The notes beneath the pieces were generated by a model, which did no database searches, had not been told where the DNA came from, and worked only from the letters and a program-made list of their open reading frames with translations. Positions 51,561 through 62,292 of a stretch of 64,000 nt of DNA are shown one piece after another. This DNA comes from Cladopsammia gracilis (lineage: Eukaryota; Cnidaria; Anthozoa; Scleractinia; Dendrophylliidae). The stretch is taken from contig JAJGOT010000200.1 in the NCBI GenBank assembly GCA_022457155.1, forward strand, positions 1,240,001 to 1,304,000, in the 5' to 3' direction. The position numbers were made by a program, and so were the translations under genes. The first letter of the stretch is position 1; each line of letters opens with the position of its first letter.

Positions 51561-52200
51561 TTTCTCTTCGGAGCAAAGGACTTCTTCCTAACCGCTAGTA
51601 AGTTGCTTTTCCTCCTGAATGGGAATCCCATTTATATCAACCCAGTTTTCAAAGGTTTTAGGATGTGAAGCTGCTAGTTGTGCAGCGAACCAGTTATTAT
51701 TTTCCTGGGTTTGTTCGGCTCTTTGTTTCTTTCTTGCAGGGCCCTAAACAAGATTGAAGGCCAATTATTTTCTTTTAAACCGAGAAAACTGTGGATGAAA
51801 AATGAGATTCCCAATCAGAAGGGAACAACTTCACAACCCCTGGATCAACCCCTGTCACCGAGAAAAACGGCCTGGCAAACCAATAGGAGTTACTCGCTCT
51901 CAATTGGAAGTTTAGAGTATTTTGAGAAAACAAACAAAACAATTCAGGCCCAAGAAACTGTTTTACTTGTAGTATACGGTATAGGAACTCTACTATACAC
52001 AAATACTTCAAAAAAGAAAACATACTATATAGCCTCTAGAACTAGCCATGTAGGTCTGAGAAGCGCCTAACTCAGATACCCTATGGCCACAGTCCTAAAT
52101 GAAAGAAAACAAAGGTATATATGCAAAGTGTCTTTATTCTAATTGACAAGTCAATAATCTTTATGTACAACAATTTGTCAATGTCTTAATAGCCATCAAA
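51561..52200 (-). other. DIRS region between gag-like ORF and RT
   Basis: Expected to hold the RT ORF start. Open frames here are short and broken and I cannot align a recognisable domain. Confidence 0.4.
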
Positions 52201-52545
52201 TTAAGGCAGACCCCTGCCATTCTGACCGCCACGAGCTCCTCTTCTGTAGGGAGAAGGATTTGGGCGACGAGAAAGGGGACTCCACTCGTAACGCCTCCTA
52301 AATGAACGGGTTGCTTGGAAATGGCCATATCCACCACAGCTATAGCAGCGACGCCCACTATCCCTCCGGTTTGGCGTTGAATTTCGCATTGCCTTTTCAG
52401 CCTTAGACATAAGCTCCATAATCTTCTCATCATCCTTGTTTCCAAGGAGAACCTCCAGGTATTGCTTGAAATTATTATCTGAGATAGCAGCTTTCTGGGA
52501 CATTGCTTGAAATACAGAGCCATAGAATCCCTGCTTTCTCGTGGT
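52201..52545 (-). pseudogene. DIRS gag-like protein, C-terminal part
   Basis: Reads FYGSVFQAMSQKAAISDNNF, then YLEVLLGNKDDEKIMELM, a zinc-knuckle-like CYSCGGYGHFQ that lacks the final His/Cys order, and an Arg/Gly/Pro-rich tail (PYRRGARGGQNGRGLP). Its N-terminal part lies at 55349-55510 beyond the LINE. Confidence 0.75.
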
Positions 52546-52709
52546 TCCTTTAATCTTTAATCATTGTTTATACACGGTAAAAATCATCAGGTATAAAAAA
52601 TTCCTATACAATGACTAACATACTAAAACCTTAAAATCCTAATCTTAACATTAAATATTAACTTACAACAATATGCCACGTAAAAACCTGATTTCCATGA
52701 ATGCCGTGT

Positions 52710-54625
52710 TTAAAAATTATAATAGAGAAGGTGTTTGAATTCACTTAATGAACAAGACTCTCTAATGTTACAGGGTAAGCTGTTCCAAACGGTTGCCCCG
52801 CTGTAACTAAAACTATTTTTAATATAGTTAGTTCTTGGAAAGGGGACAACAAGTTTGTTTACCGAGTTCCTCAAAGAATAGTTTGATTCATTTCGCTTTA
52901 TAAATTTACATGTGAGATATTCAGGTACCAGACCGTTTAAAGACTTGAAGACCATCAAGGCGTTCTGAATTTGACGTTGAGAATACAAGTCTTTCCAGTT
53001 GAGTTTGTGAAACAAGGAATAAACATCTAAGTCATAGTTTGACGAAGTAATTACTCGTGCAGCACGGTTTTGTAGTTTTTGTAGTTTGTTAGATAATGTT
53101 TTGCCACAATTACCCCAGACTGGGCTGCAGTAATCAAAGTGAGATTGAACTAATGAGTTGTATATATTGAGTAGGATGGATTGAGGCCCAAATGGCTTAA
53201 CTCGCTTTATGGCTCCAATTGCAGAAGCGATCTCTTTACACAGTTTATCAATGTGGGAATGCCACGTTAAATTTTCATCGATATAAATTCCAAGTGATTT
53301 CACAGAAGAAACTTGTTCAATCGGAACATTATTAATGGAAAGTTCGAGTGTATCAGATAGAGTATTTAATCTTTGCCTTGAGCCGATCAACATAAATTCA
53401 GTTTTTGTAGGGTTCAAGGTAAGTCTGTTAGACACAAGCCATTTACTTAGCTTTTCAAGTTCTTGAGATAGACTAGACTGAATCGAATGCAAATCAGAAC
53501 CAGCATAAGTAATGTGGGTGTCATCAGCATACATTCTAGGCACGCTGAACGATAGACAGTTAGGCAAGTCGTTAATATAAATTAGAAATAAAAGGGGGCC
53601 AATGATCGTTCCTTGTGGCACACCACATTTAAGAGTGGTGAAGTCAGAAAGACAGCCATTAACTGAGCACCGTTGTGTGCGATTCGTCAAATACGATTTA
53701 AACCAATGAAGAGTTTTACCTTGAATCCCACATCGATTCATTTTAGTTAGTAATATCTCATGATCAACGGTGTCAAATGCCTTTTTAAGTCGAGAAACAC
53801 TACGGCATTTACGTAGCCACGATCGATATTAAATGCCCAGCTGTCAGTGGCTTCTAGAAGAGCAGTAACAGTTGAGTGTAAAGACCGAAAACCAGCTTGT
53901 TGTTTAGAGATGATTTGTTCACCATTTAAGAAGTTGTATAACTGATCGTACACAATCCTCTCGAACACTTTGGCGACTACGGAAATGACTGAGATAGGTC
54001 GGTAATTGTTTAAATCAAATGACTCACCCTGTTTAAACAACGGATTCACTCTGGCACATTTCCAGTCGTCAGGAAAGATACCAGACATCAGAGATTTATT
54101 AACGCATAACGAGTCTGAAATAATATCAGCACACTCACGAATCAACCTAGAAGAGATATTATCGAGTCCTATAGCTTTAGTTTCTGACAATCTATTTAGA
54201 TAGGTAAAGACCTTACTGGTAGTAATTGGACGAAAACAGAATTCGTTGTTATTTTCGGGAATATTGTTTAAATAAGTAGACTCTTCGTCCGAAGTTAAAG
54301 GTATTTCGCAGGCTAGTCTAGGCCCAAAAGTTGAAAAGTGTTCGTTAAAGGCATTGGAAATCTCGTTAGAGTTACAGGTAGAGATGCCATTTACTTTCAC
54401 ATCCTTTACTATCTGGTTGTTTTGACAACGAGACATTAAGTTGTTAATAGTTTTCCAAGTCCTTCGAGCATTTCCTTCGGATTGAATAAAACTATTGTTA
54501 TAATAGGATGCCTTAGTGGTTTTAACTTTATTGTTGATTCGATTTCGGAGTTTTCTGTAATAAGCCCAGTCTTTAGGATTCTTTGTTTTTATCGCTTTCT
54601 TTTTAGCAGCATCGCGATAGCGCAT
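52710..54625 (-). pseudogene. LINE reverse transcriptase (CR1/L2-like), one frameshift
   Basis: 54625-53747 covers the N-terminal extension and first RT blocks (KCARVNPLFKQGESFDLNNY, RPISVISVVAKVFERIV, NGEQIISKQQAGFR). A shift after VVFLDLK (about 53785) passes to 53741-52710, which has the remaining blocks: CGVPQGTIIGPLLFLIYIND, MYADDTHITYAG and NPTKTEFMLIGSR. YADD is the catalytic pair. Confidence 0.92.
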
Positions 54626-54785
54626 ACGTACCTTTCTTCAAGGCTAAATTGATCCAGGGTGTTTTGGTCAATTTAGTACGTCTAAATTGACGTCTAGCAT
54701 GTGAATTAACAACGCGCAAAAATTTTATTTTCCAGTTAGACCATACCAGATTTGGATCTTCTGATTCATCAAACGACCAGTCTTG

Positions 54786-55340
54786 CTAAGAGATTTCATT
54801 TCGAAAATTTTCATGATCAAAATTTCGAAAATTTCTGTAAGAGATGGAAGAGTGTCCCTTAGAAGGTATATCAGAAGATAGTTTCCGATAAACATACACG
54901 AGGCTATGATCACTGATGGCAATATGGGAGACACTGGAACAGCCTACCCTGTCTGTATAATTTGTAAAGATCAAATCAATAAGTGTAGAGGAGGATTCTG
55001 TAATACGCGTTGGTTCATTTATTAGTTGTTTGAGTCCATATAAATCAGAAATCTCTAGTAAACTATGAGTGTTTGCATCAGGTGTAGGAGAGACCAAATT
55101 ACAGTTTAAGTCACCTAACAAATAGTACTCTAAGTCAAGAGAATCTAATTTACCTATAAATGACCCATAGCTCGAAAATAAATCGATTGGAGAACAGGGA
55201 GGTCTGTACCATGTCGCAATTAGAAATGGCTTAGAGTTCGGTTTACGAATTTCTATAGTTAAATTTTCAAGATTAATCACGTTTAGATCGGAGCGGACTA
55301 TATAAGAATTAGAAGACTTAATGTAAAAACCTACCCCTCC
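54786..55340 (-). pseudogene. LINE endonuclease domain, C-terminal part
   Basis: LLGDLNCNLVSPTPDAN carries the conserved GDLN motif and ISDHSLVYV the catalytic SDH of exonuclease-endonuclease-phosphatase nucleases. The N-terminal catalytic residues are lost to 5' truncation. Confidence 0.88.
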
Positions 55341-55348
55341 ACTCCTCT

Positions 55349-55510
55349 ACTTGGAGATCAGCTTTAATGACAATAAACTATCTAGAACCTGGCTCTTACT
55401 GAAGTTTGGAGACTTCAACAGCACTCGCAAGTTCTGCAGTGATGTTTCGACAGTAGCCTGTTGTGCTTCTTCCAGTTTTTTAAGCCTGGCCAGTACTTTA
55501 ACCCAATCCT
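55349..55510 (-). pseudogene. DIRS gag-like protein, N-terminal part
   Basis: DWVKVLARLKKLEEAQQATV to SQVLDSLLSLKLISK, a coiled-coil-like stretch. It continues in concept at 52545 on the far side of the LINE. Upstream (above 55510) the frame is lost in a (TTTA)n run. Confidence 0.6.
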
Positions 55511-55537
55511 ATGGCCAAAAAGAGAAGAGTGAATTTT

Positions 55538-55540
<3 letters not shown>

Positions 55541-55568
<28 letters not shown>

Positions 55569-55569
55569 T
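55541..55569. repeat. (TTTA)n microsatellite
   Basis: About seven units at the right edge of the DIRS remnant. Confidence 0.9.
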
Positions 55570-55830
55570 TTAGTCTCCAAGGTTCAACAGTTCCAGGCAT
55601 CATTGCCACGCAGGTCTATTTTATGCATTACAACACAGGCGAATTGTCCAAAAATGATTTCTTGTTAATTGTATTTTTTATTTTTATGTAATTTTTACGG
55701 ACCAACTGTTACATGCATCATTGCCAGGCAGGTTCATTTCCACAGGTCTATTCTTTTTTTTTTCACAAAGGTCAAAGTATTGCATGCCTCACTTGCCACA
55801 CAGGTCAATTTGCCACACAGGTCTGGTCTG
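55570..55830 (+). repeat. Degenerate repeat cluster A
   Basis: Several imperfect units built of caaggtca(a)...ttgcatgcctca, ttgccacacaggtc and tattt. The same units recur in the same orientation at 59060-59290. Confidence 0.7.
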
Positions 55831-55923
55831 TTATTATTATTATCTTTCGAAGCATCAAGGTTCATTTCCGTTTTTTTAAGCGATGACGAAGTCATCCCGT
55901 TATTGCCGTCGTGCCATGATGTC

Positions 55924-55958
55924 TGTCCGGCTGTCCGGCTGTCCGGCTGTCCGGATTA
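55924..55958 (+). repeat. (GTCCGGCT)n, about four units
   Basis: An 8-bp tandem repeat. The region 55960-56390 around it contains no supported gene. Confidence 0.9.
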
Positions 55959-56339
55959 CACCCGAGAAACATTGGGAACTAGCCTTGGAGGATAAGATAG
56001 TCACGTGACCACCTCGTCCCAGAGAGTTTGCTTTGTAACGCCATTTTGTTTTGAGGTGTGGAGGTCGAGAAAAGGTTTGTTTGTTTTCATTTTACACCGC
56101 CGTGCTTCATTTATCGTGAATATATTTGCGCTCACTTGCAAACAAACAGACATGAAGTGATATACATACATCAGAAGTACATACTCGCACTCGCGATAGG
56201 CAAAAGGTCTACACTAACTTATCGAGTCTGGGTGCTGTTTTGCCTGTCTCAGAAAGAACTTGCCAGAACTGAAGGCCAGAAATAGCACTGAAATAGCATT
56301 GATTTACTGAAGCTGACTTATAACTGAGTATCCTACGAG

Positions 56340-57475
56340 AGCTGTTACTTGAAAACGAAGTGTGCGGTGGTTCACGATCAGCAACTTCATTGTATCGAAG
56401 GAAGAGAAGGAAATTAAACAGTTTATCTCGGATTCAAGCTATTAATAAAGGTGAGCCATCATTACCAGCATATTGTGTATACAATTATGGTATCTTTAAT
56501 GCAATATAGAGCCGCTGTGGGGTTGTATAATGCTCATCTCAAAGCCAGAGAATGTTTAAATCGTGTCAAAGGAAAATTCTGATCTATGTTGTTATTTCTG
56601 TTTTATCTAGAAGCTATAAGCTTATACACTAAGCTTTGGTTCACACAAATCTGCATGTATCGTTGTTATATTCCACTTTTGATTCGACTTGCTAACGATG
56701 TACTGTAGAAATGAATCCTGGTCCTTGCTATTTTGTAGATACCTCAAAGGTAGTTACAGCTGATTTTCATCAGGGCAATGTCTTGCCGTTTGGAAGTAAT
56801 TCTGGTAAACAGTGTGTAGCCATCACCCCCTGTGCTTGACGGCCGTTGTTTACAATTTTAGAATGAATGCATCGACTTGGATTAGAAACAATTTCAATGA
56901 AATATTGTTGCTTGGTAATTCACTTTATAACCATTGATGTAACCATTACAACCTGCTTTCGATATGTTGATGACACAGTATAATGCTTTTCTGTTGACCA
57001 TTGAAATAAACACAGTTGCTGTTATTGTTGACAACCATGGTCATTACAAATTATTTGATTCCCATTCACGAGATAGTCATGGAAATGTTGCTACAAATGG
57101 ATAGGGGAAGTGGTGCAATATCTTCAGAATTTCTATTGTGACAAGGAGGTAGTCCCATTTGAAGTATTGGGTGTCAAATAATTATGTCACTTATTTTCCA
57201 GATGACCAGAGTTCCATGCACAACTTATTTTGTAATCTGACATTTACTGAAAAAGAACGTACACCCGATAGTACAAAGTCATGTGATAATAATATTACGT
57301 ATAAAATATGTGACCCTTCGTCAGATGGAAATGAAAATCAGAAAGCTATATTAGACTCGGAAATGGGGCTGGTGGCTGTGCAAGCTCTACCTAGGAAAAC
57401 AAGAATTTTCCTTCTGTCTAAGTTCACCGGTTATTTCTTTCCTTTGGCTCTTTGTGCATGAATGTTTTTCGCTAC
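56340..57475 (+). pseudogene. Relic of a mobile-element protein with a cysteine-peptidase-like motif
   Basis: Three pieces in several frames. The first is YRRKRRKLNSLSRIQAINK at about 56400-56450. The second (56709-56840) is VEMNPGPCYFVDTSK then TADFHQGNVLPFGSNSGKQC, then a stop. The third (about 56980-57150) is NAFLLTIEINTVAVIVDNHG then YKLFDSHSRDSHGN. A Cys in a GKQC context followed by FDSHSRD is reminiscent of the papain-like deubiquitinase fold of large DNA viruses and some transposons. The comparison is from motif shape only. The open 100-residue frame at 57159-57461 may be its continuation. Confidence 0.4.
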
Positions 57476-59059
57476 TTTTGCCGGGTAGGAATTTTTTTTT
57501 GGTGGTCCATCCCTAAATGTGACTCAGTAGCCACATGTAATAGTTTTTTCAATACATAAAATAAAATCTCTCAGCTCCCAAATTGAATTCTTCACCATCC
57601 ATTGTATCTCTAAATGAAGCACTTTAATTCCTCTTTTAAGTCCCCATAAAGCCATTTTGGTTTTAAACTTTAGTATGACAAAACACTTAAAAAAATGAAT
57701 TGAATCTCAAGGTAATTTATTTATTTTCTTTTTAAAGGTACTTAATCACCTCCAGTCAATGCATCTGCAAACATTTAGCACATCAACTAATGCTGGTAAC
57801 AATGACGAAAAGTCTCAAGTGTTGAAGAAACTGGTGACCTGCTGTTCGTGCTTTAATGAAACCACAAGATGTCAAACTACAAATAATCTCTGAAAACATG
57901 TTCAGAGCTGCTGAAGTCTTTTCACTGAATTTCTGAAGCACAAACATGGAAACAATTTCCAGTTGTCATTTAGTAATTGTAACAGTTTTAGCCATGTACA
58001 TTGTACAGTTTGAATTGTGCTTCCCGTATTAACACTTCATAGTAAGACTGTAAGGAATCAGAAAAATGCACAAAGAATGCATGTTAGCCCACATAATACT
58101 CCTGTAAGTTAAACATTAACTTACAGGAGATAAAAACAGCTATCTGGACAACAATGGACTGATTATCAATTCATTGTAACTTGCAAAATGTACAAATATT
58201 GAATTGCACACAAGTGAAACTAACTCAGATGTAATTTTAATCTGAAATAATTTGAAAATGAAAATCTTACTTCTGCTTAACGGGTGTGTGACATATATTA
58301 AGCCTGATCAGCATAAAATTATACCAACCAAGTATGACAAAATAAATTTGAATCCATATTTGTCACATTTGTTTTCAAATATGAAGGAAAAACGATGAAT
58401 TGTTTTGATTTTGCGCACAACTTTGTACAACATGATTTGAATAAAATGAACAATTACCAATGCAGCAACCACAGTTGTATAATACAGTGTATATCTTCTC
58501 ATGCATATCACGAGTATCAGTGTCAGCCAGGACCTTAAAGACCCAGTAATGACCATTACGCTCCGAGCGCCACTGTTATTGTTATTTATTTGAACACGGG
58601 ATCGAGACTTCTTCAACAGGAAGTTCTGGTATAAAAGGGGTTTAGCCCGGGGCTTGACCTGGTCATTCTCGCCTTCGGTTTTCAATCAAACACAAAATAA
58701 TCAACAACTGACAAACATACGTTATTCCTTCGACCATAACATAAGTACAAAAATTGAAAATGTTTGGAAAGTTCTATCACAAGTCCTTGGCTACTTCTGG
58801 TATTATATTATTTGCTGGGGCGATATTCTGGTTTGATGAGCTTTTTTAAGCAAATTTCATTTATAGGACGCTCTGGTCAATAGCATACACCGACTGAAAG
58901 ACGCCAAAATTTGCATTTCACACTGACCCGTTTCTAGTGGAACTTCGGATTGAAGTCGAGTGATCCACTGATTTTATCAGAGCACCCCAGACCTATTGAT
59001 TTAACGCCAAGTTCAAATTCGTCATCGCTTCTGTACGCATTGCGTACCTATTTTTTTAA
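57476..59059. other. No supported gene; one minus-strand ORF of unknown value
   Basis: A minus-strand 125-residue open frame (58308-58685) has two hydrophobic stretches (SWLTLILVICM and TVVAALVIVHFIQIML). It has no recognisable homology. I see nothing else in the stretch. Confidence 0.3.
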
Positions 59060-59290
59060 AAACCCTCCAAGTTCAAAATATTGCCTGAATGCTACACAGG
59101 GCTCTGTTGTCACACAGGTTTATTTGCCACACAAAACCATTGCATGCCTCGCTACCACACAGGTCTATTTTCATTTATTCTAAGATACCAAGGTCAAAAT
59201 ATTGCATGCCTCATTGGCACACGGGACTATCTTTCACACAGGTTTATTGCATAGTTTAAGATCACACAGGTCTTTCACAAGGTGTAGGGA
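59060..59290 (+). repeat. Degenerate repeat cluster B
   Basis: Same units as 55570-55830 (aaggtcaaaatattgcatgc, ccacacaggtctatttt), same orientation, 3.5 kb apart. Confidence 0.7.
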
Positions 59291-59974
59291 CAACAGACTG
59301 AATAAAAGTGGATAGAAATAACGCAAATATAAAATTACAATAACACTGAGTTACATACACCAAAGACAATATAACGCTAACGAGCTACAAAAGGGAAGAA
59401 CAATCTTGAGCACAACAGAGACTACAACAATTTTCTAGAATACTAGAATTATGCGGGATACATTCGTGGCTAGTGAAAAATACGAAGGAATCAATGCCAC
59501 GAGGGCCGAAGCGAAACCAACTGTGACGGCCAAAATAAAGTCACTACTGCTCAATCGACTACGAAAAATGCGTGTACTTAAACCCAACTAGAACAGGCTA
59601 GGGAGTAAAAAATTCGGAATAGTTACCTCAGGCGGTGCTTTCTGGGCAATGACGTTGGCTGCAGCGGGAAGCGGGTGTTCAACTTGAGCTACCTGGAGCT
59701 GCAAGGACAGGCTCTGGAACTGGTAGCACAGGAGCTGGTACTGCCGGGTGTTGGAGCGATATTTACAACATCTAGCTCTTGGTTTGGTGCCGGAGGGGCA
59801 GGCACTTGTTCAACCATGAAGCGAGGGAAGGGGTTTGGAGTGCCAGCTAAGCAGCTAGATCTTATCTAAACGGCAGTCTAGAGTAGAGTGCAAGGGGTGG
59901 GCCCGACGTGGTCCTTTTATATTGATAATTTGCATATCCCCAGGGCATTTTATTAATATATGCAAATGACTTTG

Positions 59975-60170
59975 CATGGGCAGTTCATTTAGCGCAAAAG
60001 ATCCTATCCCTAAAGAGCTCCGTGCGTGTGTGGTATATAAATTTGTTTGCGTTGTCTGTGCAGCCAACTATGTGGGTGAAACCACACGACACCATGCCAC
60101 TCGGATACGTGAAAACCTTAGTACGGATAAAACATCACATATATACAAACACCTTGAGAGAAACATGTCT
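59975..60170 (+). pseudogene. Penelope-like GIY-YIG endonuclease fragment
   Basis: SAKDPIPKELRACVVYKFVC, then NYVGETTRHHATRIREN and TSHIYKHLERN. This is the C-terminal GIY-YIG region of Penelope-like retroelements: YKF.C..C, YVGETTR and the RI.E helix. The RT is absent and the frame runs into unrelated sequence after about 60170. Confidence 0.75.
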
Positions 60171-60305
60171 GCATTAAAAGTTGTAGTATTCGCTTTAAGA
60201 CTCAAATTAATAATAGCGGAGCTCCAGCAGCCGAAGGCCCATTCGCGGAGCTCCATACTCATAGAACCATGCCCGTCAATTTTCATGGCCATGGGTAGCA
60301 GAATG

Positions 60306-60402
60306 TTTCGCGGGCGCGTACGACGTCGTGCAGGGTTAGCTCGCGGCTGCGTACGACGTCGCGCAGGGTCAGCTTGCGGCCGCGTACGACGTGACGCAAC
60401 AT
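60306..60402 (+). repeat. GC-rich tandem repeat, three units of 31-33 bp
   Basis: Each unit contains gcgtacgacgt(c/g) and two of them end gcgcagggt or gtgcagggt. It is CpG-dense, unlike the AT-rich surroundings. Confidence 0.85.
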
Positions 60403-60799
60403 CCGGGATTTTAGGAATTTTGAAACCAAAACGAGGCTTTATTTTTGTCGCGCTTCCCACGGGCTATACGGCCGATGTAACGCCAGCTACAGTAAACACT
60501 TTTGTTGTGTTTATAGTCCGGCGGCATAGCTTCAAATTTCGGCTCAATTGTGCACTTCTTGTTACCAACCTGAAATTTGGAACACAGGGAGAGACTATCG
60601 AGGAAAACATTTTTAGCTATGGAACCACCTTGACAGAAATGCCGTTTCCATGGACACTGCATTTAGATGAGCTACATGTGAAAAACGATTTGCTGTATGT
60701 TTCACAGGAGATTTGGGCGTGTGGGCATATAGGCATGGCCAGGAGCGGCCATTCCGATATGTAGAACGGGATTTAATGTCGTCGCCATGGCAACCGCAT

Positions 60800-62280
60800 C
60801 TTCGAATTTTACTTCGACCCAGAAAAAACTGTTTATTAGACGCCGACTAGACTACTGGCTCATAAACAGGGAAACTCAGGACGATGTATCTAAAACTCAG
60901 ATTATTCGTAAAATAAAGTCAGATCATTCGGCAATCGCTCTGTTGCTTAATAGTCTCGATAAACAACCCCATGGTCCGTCCTATTGGAAATTCAACTCCA
61001 GTTTATTAGAAGATTCCTCCTATGTCGAACTTATTACCTCAAAATATCCTGGATGGCTTGATGAATTTGAAAAAGTAACTGACAACCGCGTTTTGTGAGA
61101 CTTAATAAAATATAGAATAAGTTTTTTTTACTATCAAATATAGCAAAGAAAAGACGAAAGAACGTAGATCACGTCTGGCTGAATCGGAACAGAAAGTTAA
61201 GAGATATGAGTCGATCTGTAACGATGACCCCTCACAAAAAATATAAATGACTTTGAAGCCGCGAAATACGAATAGGAACTTCTCTACGACTTCATCGTTT
61301 TTGCATAGTGAGTGCGTTCTAGAATTAACTGGTATGAGAATGGTGAGAGAAACTCAAAATAATTTTTAAATTTAGAAAAATCAAGATGCGGTAAAACTGC
61401 TGTCCGACGACTTCACGATTCCAAAGGAAAAATAACTGTTTAACCTCAATCCATAATGAACGAACTTGAAGACTATTACCAAAACCTGTATATTAACCAC
61501 TATTCCAATGAAAACGAAGAATTTATGCCAGACTTTTTAGCTAACGACAACATACCCACACTAAGTGAGCATTTAAAGATGATGTGTGAAGGAGCGCTTT
61601 CGTGCGCTGAATGTCTCGAAGCCTTAATAAAGTTTCCTAATGGCGAAACTCTCGGTAATGATGGACTTACTGCTGAATTTTACAAAAGTTTCTGGAACTT
61701 ATTAGGCCAACAACTCATTGACTCCCTGAATTATTCCTTTGAGCACGGCGAGCTATCTACCTCCCAAAAGCAAGCTATAATCAAATTAATTGACAAAACT
61801 GAAGACAGAGACAGAAGGTATATTAAAAATTGGAGGCCATTTTCTCTTCTAAATGTAGATGTGAAGATTACTTCAAAGGCCCTCGCCCTACACTTAGAAA
61901 AGATCCTACCAGAGATTAGACTTGTTGACCAATACGCATACATTAAAGGAAGAACGATATTCGATGCTGTTCGCACAATTGATAATATCATGGGGTATAC
62001 TAAATTTCAACAACTGCCTGGCCTAATGGTTGCTTTCGACTTCGAGAAGGCCTTCGATTCATTAAGCTGGTCTTTTTTATTCAGAGCCTTGCGGTCATTT
62101 AACTTTGGCTAAACATTCATTAATTGGGTTTCTGTCCTCTATCGTAATATATCAAGTTGCGTTCTGAATAACGGTTTTTCAACAAAGCTCTTCGATGTTC
62201 GCAGAGGCGTTAGACAAGGTGACCCATTGTCGGCATACCTTTTCATTATTGTACTTGAACTTTCGCTCATTAAAATCAGA
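60800..62280 (+). mobile_element. L1-like LINE fragment, endonuclease end to mid-RT
   Basis: Starts with the C-terminal endonuclease segment RRRLDYWLINRETQDDV and IKSDHSAIALLL (catalytic SDH). A degraded linker follows (61100-61455), then RT at 61456-62112 (GNDGLTAEFYKSFWNLLGQQ; WRPFSLLNVDVKITSKALA; VAFDFEKAFDSLSW). After one stop, RRGVRQGDPLSAYLFIIVLE ends near 62275. It is cut before the catalytic DD motif. It has the opposite part of ORF2 from the two L1-like copies in intron 1. Confidence 0.88.
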
Positions 62281-62292
62281 AGTGACGATTAA

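Larger units (their letters stand above)
52546..55345 (-). mobile_element. CR1/L2-like LINE inserted in the DIRS gag-like ORF
   Basis: 5'-truncated in the endonuclease. Pieces on the minus strand: AP-endonuclease C-terminal part from about 55340 (GGVGFYIKSSN; LIDLIFTNY; HIAISDHSLVYV), RT from 54625, and the 3' UTR down to about 52546 with a gattaaa repeat. A frame change after the EN and another near 53785 interrupt it. The target duplication is not clear, but DIRS gag-like sequence resumes on both sides. Confidence 0.88.
29387..55510 (-). mobile_element. DIRS-type retrotransposon, split into four pieces by three insertions
   Basis: Minus-strand pieces in 5'-to-3' order are 55510-55349 (gag-like start), 52545-50729 (gag-like end and RT first half), 37622-36346 (RT/RNase H second half and recombinase start) and 29665-29387 (recombinase middle). 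DIRS elements carry a gag-like ORF, RT/RNase H and a tyrosine recombinase instead of an integrase. Reading frames meet correctly across the palindrome and the Gypsy element once each target duplication is counted once. The copy has stops and frameshifts and lacks the recombinase C-terminus and a recognisable end at 29387. The rest of the span is inserted elements, annotated separately. Confidence 0.85.

Noticed and set aside
59675..59869. Gly/Leu-rich ORF, or a proline-rich exon on the minus strand
   Set aside because: No matching splice partners or homology; composition alone is not enough.
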